Shown here: positions 13,337-19,041 of the stretch, piece by piece | How positions within the stretch are numbered: position 1 is the first letter of the stretch | Layout: each line of letters begins with the position of its first letter | NCBI GenBank assembly: GCA_934502905.1 | Contig: CAKSVK010000061.1 | Span: 1 to 19,041, forward strand | Direction: 5' to 3' | Source of the DNA: an uncultured Chitinophagaceae bacterium | GTDB taxonomy: Bacteria; Bacteroidota; Bacteroidia; Chitinophagales; Chitinophagaceae | Length of the DNA: 19,041 nucleotides | Position numbers and translations under genes: made by a program | Notes under the pieces: generated by a model | Databases searched by the model: none | What the model was told of the DNA's origin: nothing | The model's input: the letters and a program-made list of their open reading frames with translations, nothing else

Positions 13337-14053
13337 ATGAATATCGCTTTGATCGGATACGGCAAAATGGGGAAAGCTATTGAAGCAATAGCGGTGCAGA
13401 GAGGCCATACCATCGTATTGAAAATATCCATAGACAATACGGAAGATAATACCATCGAAAATATCCGTAAGGCGGATGTTGCCATAGAGTTTACAGGTCC
13501 GGACAGCGCCTTTGAGAACATCAGCAAATGTTTTGAGGCAGGGGTACCGGTGGTGAGCGGTTCTACCGGCTGGCTGGATCGCTACGAAGAGGCCGTATGG
13601 AATTGCAAAGAGCAAAACGGCGCCTTATTATATGCCAGCAACTTCAGCGTTGGGGTGAACATATTTTTTGAGGTCAACAAGCGGCTGGCGCAACTGATGG
13701 CTACCCAAAAAGAATATGATGTATCCATGGAAGAGGTGCACCACACCCAGAAGCTGGATGCACCCAGCGGTACAGCCATTACCCTGGCGGAACAGATCTT
13801 GGCTGTAAACCCATTTAAGGACAAGTGGGTAAACCATCCTTCTGATAATAAAAAGGAGCTGGTCATCATCAGCAAGCGGGAAGACCCGGCGCCCGGAACC
13901 CATTCCATTAAATACCATTCTGCAGTAGACGATATAGAGATCATCCACACCGCCCACAACCGGACCGGTTTTGCGTTGGGCGCCGTGCTTGCTGCCGAAT
14001 TTTTAGCCGGCAAACGGGGCATATACAAGATGGCAGATGTATTGAGCCTGTAA
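13337..14053 (+). CDS. dapB: 4-hydroxy-tetrahydrodipicolinate reductase
   Basis: The product is 238 residues, the short form usual in Bacteroidota (E. coli has about 273). The Rossmann start is IGYGKMGKAIE (6-16). The SGSTGW loop (74-79) and SNFSVGVN (101-108) line the nucleotide and substrate cleft. The active site is EVHHTQKLDAPSGTA (133-147), with His135/His136, Lys139 and the DAPSGTA substrate-binding loop. The late HNRTGFALGA motif closes the domain. It reduces the dihydrodipicolinate precursor with NAD(P)H in the lysine and diaminopimelate path, so it is needed for cell-wall synthesis. It follows the DUF5683 gene by 38 bases with its own -7 element. Confidence 0.95.
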   Translation: MNIALIGYGKMGKAIEAIAVQRGHTIVLKISIDNTEDNTIENIRKADVAIEFTGPDSAFENISKCFEAGVPVVSGSTGWLDRYEEAVWNCKEQNGALLYASNFSVGVNIFFEVNKRLAQLMATQKEYDVSMEEVHHTQKLDAPSGTAITLAEQILAVNPFKDKWVNHPSDNKKELVIISKREDPAPGTHSIKYHSAVDDIEIIHTAHNRTGFALGAVLAAEFLAGKRGIYKMADVLSL

Positions 14054-14181
14054 AAATAACTTCCGGAGATATACAAATGGTTATGTTTCCTTAAGAAAAC
14101 CCTATAAATATTATAGACTGAGTGCGGATTTTGCGGCAGACTACAAAAATGGTTTAAATTGCCACATTAAAAACCCAAGGA

Positions 14182-14586
14182 ATGCTTTCTAAAAAGACGC
14201 AATATGCCTTTAAAGCGCTGATGTATATGGTACAGGTGGAGAAAGACGGGCCTATTTTGATTGCTGAAATTGCCAAAAAGAAAAAAATCCCGTTGAAATT
14301 CCTTGAAAATATCCTGCTGGAACTAAAAAACGAGGGCATCCTGGACAGTAAGAAAGGAAAAGGAGGAGGATATTTTTTCAGGGAAGATCCTGCCAAAGTG
14401 CCGCTGGCAAGGGTAATGCGCCTGCTGGATGGCCCCATCGCCCTCCTCCCCTGCGTGAGCCTGAATTTTTATGAAAAGTGTAAAAACTGCGATGAAAAAA
14501 CCTGCGGGCTCAGGGATACGATCATAAGCGTAAGAGATGCTACCCTGAGGATCCTGGAGAAAAAAACAATTGCCGACCTGGTATAG
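14182..14586 (+). CDS. Rrf2-family transcriptional regulator with four-Cys cluster
   Basis: The product is 134 residues. A winged helix-turn-helix covers about 1-85 (MLSKKTQYAFKALMYM, EIAKKKKIPLKFLENILLEL and GKGGGYFF, the family wing). The C-terminal part has Cys91, Cys100, Cys103 and Cys108 (spacing C-x8-C-x2-C-x4-C). In IscR and NsrR, three cysteines in this region hold an Fe-S cluster; here the spacing is different and a fourth is present. It may sense redox, iron or nitric oxide, and probably binds near its own gene. No Fe-S genes are near. The start at ATG 14182 gives the standard N-terminus. Confidence 0.9.
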   Translation: MLSKKTQYAFKALMYMVQVEKDGPILIAEIAKKKKIPLKFLENILLELKNEGILDSKKGKGGGYFFREDPAKVPLARVMRLLDGPIALLPCVSLNFYEKCKNCDEKTCGLRDTIISVRDATLRILEKKTIADLV

Positions 14587-14613
14587 GATCTTCTGTGCCG
14601 GATCAGGTTTTTT
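14576..14613 (+). terminator. Weak hairpin and T-run after the Rrf2 gene
   Basis: ACCTG (14576-14580) and CAGGT (14604-14608) can pair, with an inner GATC/GATC, followed by six Ts (14608-14613). The stem is short with bulges, so the call is tentative. It overlaps the last codons of the gene. Confidence 0.35.
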
Positions 14614-15282
14614 GTCTTTATTCCTACACAAAATTACTTCGCAGGCTGTCAATACATATAGAGCAGGTTATAGTTCGTATTCCTGAGAAAGCTTTTGCCT
14701 GATACCAGCAACCGTTATGCTCCTGCAGGTGTCTTTACGTACAGCCCGAATGCAGTAATTATAATCAACCGTAAATAAGCCATTTGGAATGGTCGTGCGC
14801 GGACACATGGCTGGGCGGTCCGCTGCCCCTGCACGTGTCCTCACGTGCAGTTCAGGTGCAGATGGGAATCGATCAGGGATGTCCGGCTATTAATGACGCA
14901 GTTGGGTAGCCTGTTCAGCCGGAACGGGATACTACATGTCACGGCTCAATGATCAAGAAACTTACAACCAGTCGAGGATGTCGACCAATTGATTGCTCAC
15001 AATAACAAATGGGGATGATCTTGCAGCATTGATCCTGTAACAGGCATTCAAATGACCAGCTGCCCACTTCACTGCGATGCTGCCGTTATGCTCATATAGG
15101 TTGGACGAATGTGGAAGCGAAAAGCAGCCTGCTTCAAAAACGTTTGCTTTTTATTCGAATGCCCTGTTTCCCATATAAAGGAGGCAGCCCCTCCCCTTTT
15201 TACTTTTAAGTAAATTTTATCACGGTGATCCTGCCATAATCCTTTATCCGGGTGGAACTTGCACCTGATTAAACAATTAAAC
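14587..15282. other. Gene-free stretch with a strong hairpin and an imperfect direct repeat
   Basis: No credible gene is seen on either strand; stops are frequent and the antisense frame at 15069-15572 mainly shadows the next gene. CTGCACGTG (14829-14837) and CACGTGCAG (14842-14850) form a perfect 9-bp hairpin with loop TCCT. A 36-base unit at 14720-14755 recurs imperfectly (about three quarters identical) at 14826-14861. A further inverted pair GCGGAC/GTCCGC lies just before the hairpin. It could be a decayed gene, a structured RNA or a regulatory region. Confidence 0.5.
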
Positions 15283-15732
15283 ATGAAAAATTTAGTAATG
15301 GTTTTAGCGCTGGCGGGAACCATGGCATTCGTAAATACTGCGAAAGCCCAGCTTCGGAAAATACCCGCTGAAGTAACCAATGCATTTGCAGAAAAATATG
15401 CAGACGCAAAGAATGTAGAATGGAAAGATGTGGTGAAGGCATTTGCAGCAACTTTTGACGAAGACGGGGTAAAACATGTCGCCAGGTTCAATAAGAAGGG
15501 AGAATGGCTCTCTACAGAAAAGCCCGTAGAGGAAAATGACCTGCCTGAAGAGGTAAAGGACGGCTTGAGCAAGAGTAAATACAGCGATTGGGAAGTAAAA
15601 GGATATTACCAGGTACAGCTTCCCAGCGGTGAAGTGCAGTACAGGATACACGTTGCCAAATCTGATATCCAGCAAAAAAACCTGCTGTTTGATGATAACG
15701 GTAAGCTGTTAAAGGATAACCTTACCTTGTAG
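15283..15732 (+). CDS. Secreted PepSY-like (PF11396-type) periplasmic protein
   Basis: I choose ATG 15283 (149 residues), which begins a clear signal peptide (MKNLVMVLALAGTMAFVNTAKAQ, cut after about residue 23). An upstream TTG at 15259 is not needed. The mature part reads as two PepSY-like units: about 29-80 (VTNAFAEKYADAKNVEWK, then FNKKGEWLSTEK) and about 84-147 (LPEEVKDGLSKSKYSDWEV, then FDDNGKLLKDN). Each has the helix, an x-W-(E/K) turn and the beta hairpin with a D/K-x-G turn. Bacteroidota carry many such small periplasmic proteins of unknown role, once labelled beta-lactamase-inhibitor-like. It stands alone with its own terminator. Confidence 0.82.
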   Translation: MKNLVMVLALAGTMAFVNTAKAQLRKIPAEVTNAFAEKYADAKNVEWKDVVKAFAATFDEDGVKHVARFNKKGEWLSTEKPVEENDLPEEVKDGLSKSKYSDWEVKGYYQVQLPSGEVQYRIHVAKSDIQQKNLLFDDNGKLLKDNLTL

Positions 15733-15752
15733 ACAAAAATCTTGTCATTCCA

Positions 15753-15818
15753 CAGCAGGAAAGCCTGCTGAAATTCTGCAAAGGTTTCTCTCCTGGTTGG
15801 TGGGAAACCTTTGGTTTT
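15753..15818 (+). terminator. Two hairpins and T-run ending the PepSY-like gene
   Basis: CAGCAGG/CCTGCTG (15753-15759 and 15764-15770) form a 7-bp stem with loop AAAG. CAAAGGTTTC/GAAACCTTTG (15779-15788 and 15804-15813) form a perfect 10-bp stem with a 15-base loop, followed by GTTTT. The second is a good factor-independent terminator. Confidence 0.65.
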
Positions 15819-15932
15819 ATAGCAAGCCCCTGCCAATCAAGTACTGCGTGATCTTCCTGTTTCCCCATCTGAAAAACGTCCTTTAATTTACAACGAGGTG
15901 AAATTGTTCAGGGTAAGCTAAATAGTAGTCCT

Positions 15933-15940
15933 TAATTTTG
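15933..15940 (+). promoter_or_regulatory. -7 element of the aldo/keto reductase gene
   Basis: TAATTTTG fits TAnnTTTG exactly and ends 18 bases before the ATG at 15959. It contains the TTG at 15938 that would otherwise be an alternative start, which argues for the ATG. No clear -33 TTTG is seen at 19-21 bases. Confidence 0.55.
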
Positions 15941-15958
15941 TTTATAAAACAATCGCAT

Positions 15959-16960
15959 ATGAAATACAGGAATCTTGGATATACAGGAGAAAAATTGTCG
16001 TCCGTCGGACTGGGATGTATGGGTATGAGCTATGCATACGGACCGGCAGATGAAAAGGAAAATATTGCTACACTGGAGAGGGCGCTGGAGTTGGGTATCA
16101 ACTTCTGGGATACAGCAGACATGTATGGTAATGGTGCTAACGAAGAGCTGGTGAGCAAAGTGCTGGCACCCAACCGGAACAGGGTTTTTATTGCAACAAA
16201 ATTCGGATTCAGGTTCAAGGACGGTACAGCAGGGCACAGTGGCATGCCCGGCACTTACGTGGATGGGTCTCCTGCATGGATCAAACAGGCGGTGGAAGCC
16301 AGCTTACGCCGGTTAAAAATTGAAACTATCGATCTTTACTATGCGCACAGGATCGATACCGGTACCCCGGTTGAAGAAACTGTAGGAGCCATGGCAGCGC
16401 TCGTGCAGCAGGGAAAGGTACGTTACCTGGGACTGAGCGAAGCCTCTGCTGACTCCATCAGAAGAGCACATGCCGTGCACCCTATCGCCGCACTGCAAAG
16501 TGAATATTCCCTGATAACAAGAGATATTGAAGGGGAAATACTGAATACTATACGGGAGCTGGGCATTACCCTGGTCCCCTACTCTCCTTTGGCCAGGGGA
16601 TTATTTGCCAATATCAATGATGCCGGCAGTCTTGCCCAAAACGATTTCCGCAATACGCTGCCACGGTATCGCGGAGAAAGCCTTGACAATAACCGGAAGC
16701 TGGCAGCGGCATTAAATGATTTTGCCGCCTCAAAAAACGTAAAAGGAACACAACTGGCGCTCGCATGGGTGCTTGCCCAGGGGGAAGATATGATACCAAT
16801 ACCCGGTACAAAAAGAGTGAAATACCTGGAAGAAAATGCCGCTGCAGTGGATATTGTCCTTACACCGGATGACCTGGCTACCTTGAATGGTATTTTTGAA
16901 AAATATCCCAATGTGGGCGCCCGCTATGGTGAAGGTGCGCTGAAGCTGGTGAACAAATAA
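15959..16960 (+). CDS. Aldo/keto reductase
   Basis: ATG 15959 gives 333 residues and the usual family start MKYRNLGYTGEKLSSVGLGCMGM. The catalytic tetrad is visible: Asp51 (FWDTADMYG), Tyr56, Lys81 (ATKFGF) and His130 (YYAHRID). The late IPIPGTKRVKYLEEN motif binds the NADPH phosphate. It is of the AKR13/YakC-like branch (long GHSGMPGTYVDGSP insert), which reduces aldehydes and ketones with NADPH. The next gene, a zinc alcohol dehydrogenase, follows by 47 bases, so both may deal with the same aldehydes. The precise substrate is not known. A Bacteroidota -7 element lies just upstream. Confidence 0.93.
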   Translation: MKYRNLGYTGEKLSSVGLGCMGMSYAYGPADEKENIATLERALELGINFWDTADMYGNGANEELVSKVLAPNRNRVFIATKFGFRFKDGTAGHSGMPGTYVDGSPAWIKQAVEASLRRLKIETIDLYYAHRIDTGTPVEETVGAMAALVQQGKVRYLGLSEASADSIRRAHAVHPIAALQSEYSLITRDIEGEILNTIRELGITLVPYSPLARGLFANINDAGSLAQNDFRNTLPRYRGESLDNNRKLAAALNDFAASKNVKGTQLALAWVLAQGEDMIPIPGTKRVKYLEENAAAVDIVLTPDDLATLNGIFEKYPNVGARYGEGALKLVNK

Positions 16961-17007
16961 AGATCAACGTTTACAAATACTATTGCTGAAACAAAATTTA
17001 TACAGGA

Positions 17008-18051
17008 ATGATCAATGTAAAAGGGTATGCCGCCCAAACACCCGAAAGTGACCTTGCTTTATGGAACTTTGAAAGACGTGAGCTGGGGCCGCATGATATA
17101 CAAATCGACATTGACTATTGCGGTGTATGCCATAGTGACCTGCACCAGATCCGTAACGACTGGTTTGAAGGCATTTTCCCGATGGTGCCCGGTCATGAGA
17201 TTGTGGGAAGGGTGGTGAAAACAGGCGCGCATGCAAAAAAATTCAAAGTGGGGGAACTGGCCGCCATTGGTTGCCAGGTAGATAGCTGCCGGGAATGTGA
17301 TAATTGTAAGGAAGGGCTGGAGAACTATTGCCTGAACGGCAATTCACAGACCTATAACGGACTGGAGCAGGATAAAAAGACACCTACCTACGGAGGCTAT
17401 TCCAATACAATTGTAGTGAGTGAAGATTTTGCCCTGCACCTGAGTGAAAAGCTGGACGCCGCTGCGGCCGCGCCGTTGCTTTGCGCAGGTATTACCACTT
17501 ATTCCCCTTTACGTCACTGGAAAGTAGGTGAAGGACATAAGCTGGCGGTGCTGGGATTGGGTGGACTGGGACACATGGGCGTAAAATTCGGGGTGGCGCT
17601 CGGTGCTGAAGTAACCGTATTAAGTACTTCTCCCGGCAAGGAAGCAGATGCCCGTAAGCTCGGCGCGCATCACTTTGTAGTGACCACTGACCCTGCTCAG
17701 ATGAAGAAAGCCGGGGGAAGTTTCGATTTTATCCTGGATACAGTAAGTGCAGACCATGATATGCTGCCCTACCTGCAACTGCTCAGAACAAACGGCGTTC
17801 ATATCTGTGTGGGTGCGCCGTCAAAGCCCTATGAAATAGGCGCCTTTCCACTGATCACCGGTCGCCGCAGCGTGGTAGGATCTGCCAACGGGGGAATCCC
17901 TGAAACGCAGGAAATGCTTGATTTCTGCGCGGCACATAATATTGTTTCCGATATTGAAATAATAGCAATGAAAGACATACATACGGCTTATGACCGTATG
18001 TTAAAAGGGGATGTAAGATATCGTTTTGTAATCGATATGAAGACACTGTAG
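17008..18051 (+). CDS. Zinc-dependent NAD(P) alcohol dehydrogenase (YahK/CAD-like)
   Basis: The product is 347 residues of the medium-chain family. Catalytic zinc ligands are Cys41 (CGVCHSDLH), His63-Glu64 (PGHEIVGRV) and Cys158 (LLCAGITTY). Structural zinc ligands are Cys94, Cys97, Cys100 and Cys108 (SCRECDNC then YC). The cofactor loop GLGGLGHMG (182-190) is followed by a second strand ending in STSPGK, which suggests NADP(H). This is the cinnamyl-alcohol-dehydrogenase/YahK group of broad aldehyde reductases. The gene has AGGA just before its ATG and is probably cotranscribed with the aldo/keto reductase and the TfoX-N gene. Confidence 0.93.
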   Translation: MINVKGYAAQTPESDLALWNFERRELGPHDIQIDIDYCGVCHSDLHQIRNDWFEGIFPMVPGHEIVGRVVKTGAHAKKFKVGELAAIGCQVDSCRECDNCKEGLENYCLNGNSQTYNGLEQDKKTPTYGGYSNTIVVSEDFALHLSEKLDAAAAAPLLCAGITTYSPLRHWKVGEGHKLAVLGLGGLGHMGVKFGVALGAEVTVLSTSPGKEADARKLGAHHFVVTTDPAQMKKAGGSFDFILDTVSADHDMLPYLQLLRTNGVHICVGAPSKPYEIGAFPLITGRRSVVGSANGGIPETQEMLDFCAAHNIVSDIEIIAMKDIHTAYDRMLKGDVRYRFVIDMKTL

Positions 18052-18057
18052 TCCTTC

Positions 18058-18420
18058 ATGTCAGAAAAAGACTTACCAATGGCCTATAACTTAAAACTGG
18101 CGGAAAGGGTCAGGAAAAAGCTTAAGGAAATGCCCGGCATATCAGTTGAAGAAAAGAAAATGTTTGGCGGACTTGCTTTCCTGGTCAATGGAAAAATGTG
18201 CATCAACATTGGTGACGAACAATTGATGTGCCGGTTTGATCCTTCTCTTCAGCAGGATATCCTGCAACGGAAGGGAGTGAAGCCTACTGTCATGAAAGGC
18301 AGGGAATACACCGGTTACTGTTATGTGGATCTGGATGTAATTGAAAAGGATAAGGATCTTATGTACTGGATCAGGCTTTGTCTGGATTATAATGAAGAAG
18401 CCAGGTCATCGCGGAAATAA
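18058..18420 (+). CDS. TfoX N-terminal domain protein
   Basis: The product is 120 residues; a start at ATG 18079 (MAYNLKLAERVRKKL, 113 residues) is equally likely because many relatives begin there. The domain has KKMFGGLAFLVNGKMCINI (about 40-58), MCRFDP (about 64-69) and the late GREYTGYCYVDLD, all typical of the TfoX-N family. It lacks the C-terminal domain of the competence activator TfoX/Sxy, so a role in competence should not be assumed. The gene follows the alcohol dehydrogenase by six bases and converges with the GroES-like gene 41 bases on. Confidence 0.88.
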   Translation: MSEKDLPMAYNLKLAERVRKKLKEMPGISVEEKKMFGGLAFLVNGKMCINIGDEQLMCRFDPSLQQDILQRKGVKPTVMKGREYTGYCYVDLDVIEKDKDLMYWIRLCLDYNEEARSSRK

Positions 18421-18461
18421 CGGCGTACAACACCTGCTATTTCAGAGAATTGCAACGTTTG

Positions 18462-18833
18462 TTATAATTCCTCTTCTCTTTCCAGCATCAGGATGGCGCT
18501 TTGAGGTACTATGAAATATTTTTCATTTTCATACATCACTTCCGTGGCGCCGCTGAGCAGAAAAATAGCCAGGTCGCCTTCCCGCGCCTGCAGCGGTATG
18601 TATTTTACCTGCTCTTCTTCCGGCTTCCAGCTTTCGTTTTCCATCGGCATGGGGATCGCATACCCGGGACCGTGCTTAATGACATATCCCTGCTGTACCT
18701 TTTCTTTCTCCTGTACGCCCGGCGGCAGGTACAGCCCGCTGGCGGTCTTTTCATTTCCCTGTATCGGTTTGATCAATATCCTGTCTCCTATTACAATAAG
18801 TTTTTTGAACTTGTTTTCCGGGGTCAATCGCAT
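18462..18833 (-). CDS. GroES-like co-chaperonin family protein (Bacteroidota type)
   Basis: ATG 18833 gives 123 residues and is preceded by GGAAAG; the extension to 18956 is rejected. Cpn10 features are GDRILIKPI (about 16-24), the mobile-loop equivalent EKTASGLYLPPGVQEK, the GYVIKHGPG strand-turn, and the end KYFIVPQSAILML. It is longer than classic GroES (about 95), with an acidic insert (MENESWKPEEEQVKY) after the roof region. No groEL follows in the window, and Bacteroidota normally carry a separate standard groES-groEL pair, so it is probably a second, divergent co-chaperonin. Whether it caps GroEL is not known. Confidence 0.85.
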   Translation of the reverse strand: MRLTPENKFKKLIVIGDRILIKPIQGNEKTASGLYLPPGVQEKEKVQQGYVIKHGPGYAIPMPMENESWKPEEEQVKYIPLQAREGDLAIFLLSGATEVMYENEKYFIVPQSAILMLEREEEL

Positions 18834-18859
18834 GGTCTTTCCAATTTCAATTAAAACCG

Positions 18860-18867
18860 CAAAAATA
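18860..18867 (-). promoter_or_regulatory. -7 element of the GroES-like gene
   Basis: On the minus strand TATTTTTG fits TAnnTTTG exactly and lies 26 bases before the ATG at 18833. This supports the short form of the gene, since the longer one would start upstream of its own promoter. Nothing clear is seen from 18957 to the window end. Confidence 0.5.
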
Positions 18868-19041
18868 AGCATCAACAAATAAATACAGCACAGTTCGGCT
18901 TTTACCGGATGCGGATAAAGTTGAATACGACGATAACCCTGATTTTTCAATAGCAAGCTATCTTCCGGGTCATAGACTTAACTGCCCTTCATTATATTAG
19001 TGGTGATATATCCCCAATATGTGTGTGGCACAGGTTCTGCA

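Noticed and set aside
13582..14076. 164-residue frame antisense to dapB.
   Set aside because: The sense strand encodes a complete dapB with all motifs; the antisense frame is a composition shadow.
14829..14850. Two CACGTG cores that could be read as a parS site for the nearby ParB.
   Set aside because: The flanks do not fit the parS consensus (GTT before and AAC after the core); it is better described as a 9-bp hairpin.
15069..15572. 167-residue frame on the minus strand.
   Set aside because: It is mostly antisense to the PepSY-like gene, whose signal peptide and domain are clear; the remainder lacks protein-like character.
18834..18956. N-terminal extension of the GroES-like protein (164-residue form).
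   Set aside because: The -7 element at 18860-18867, the GGAAAG before ATG 18833 and the family start MRLTPENKFKKL all favour the short form.
1..19041. CRISPR arrays, tRNA or rRNA genes, insertion sequences.
   Set aside because: No regular spacer-repeat pattern, no cloverleaf I could recognise and no transposase-like frame were seen.

Overview
The window reads as a chromosome segment of a Bacteroidota bacterium, probably of the Chitinophaga/Niastella kind (order Chitinophagales). The grounds are: several promoter -7 elements of the Bacteroidota form TAnnTTTG; a parA-parB-DUF5683-dapB cluster; a short dapB; and a GroES-like protein of the Bacteroidota type. These assignments rest on remembered families, since no search could be run.

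Region 1 (1 to about 5726) is the most interesting part. It holds a run of tightly packed genes, all on the minus strand: a probable capsid protein, at least six small proteins with one membrane segment each, a likely vertex/spike protein with a proline-rich linker, and the start of a lysozyme/glucosaminidase-like endolysin cut by the window edge. No tail, terminase, portal or integrase gene is visible. This fits a small icosahedral virus with an internal membrane. The closest known layout is Flavobacterium phage FLiP (Finnlakeviridae: circular ssDNA, double jelly-roll capsid), here apparently integrated as a provirus. At its right end lies a 28-bp dif-like Xer site (5699-5726), whose XerD arm is identical to the E. 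coli dif arm as I remember it. This suggests entry by hijacking the host XerCD recombinases. The rest of the element (replication gene, second dif copy) should lie left of position 1. A 307-bp non-coding stretch (4667-4973) with iteron-like repeats and hairpins, and a perfect 12-bp hairpin inside a small gene (3169-3200), are candidates for origin or packaging signals.

Region 2 (5727-10098) is host chromosome. It holds an unrecognised 368-residue protein (+), then minus-strand genes for a secreted dienelactone-hydrolase-like enzyme, a membrane-anchored metallophosphoesterase and an NADPH-dependent FMN reductase. Nine degenerate 7-bp repeats lie between the hydrolase and phosphoesterase genes.

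Region 3 (10099-14586), all on the plus strand, is the conserved core: a UPF0173 metal-dependent hydrolase, then ParA, ParB and a DUF5683 protein in one operon behind a clear promoter, then dapB (lysine/diaminopimelate synthesis) with its own -7 element, then an Rrf2-family regulator with four cysteines that could hold an Fe-S cluster.

Region 4 (14587-19041) begins with about 700 bases without a gene, containing a strong hairpin and an imperfect direct repeat. A secreted PepSY-like protein with a terminator follows. An aldo/keto reductase, a zinc alcohol dehydrogenase and a TfoX-N-domain protein lie in line on the plus strand. A GroES-like co-chaperonin faces them on the minus strand.
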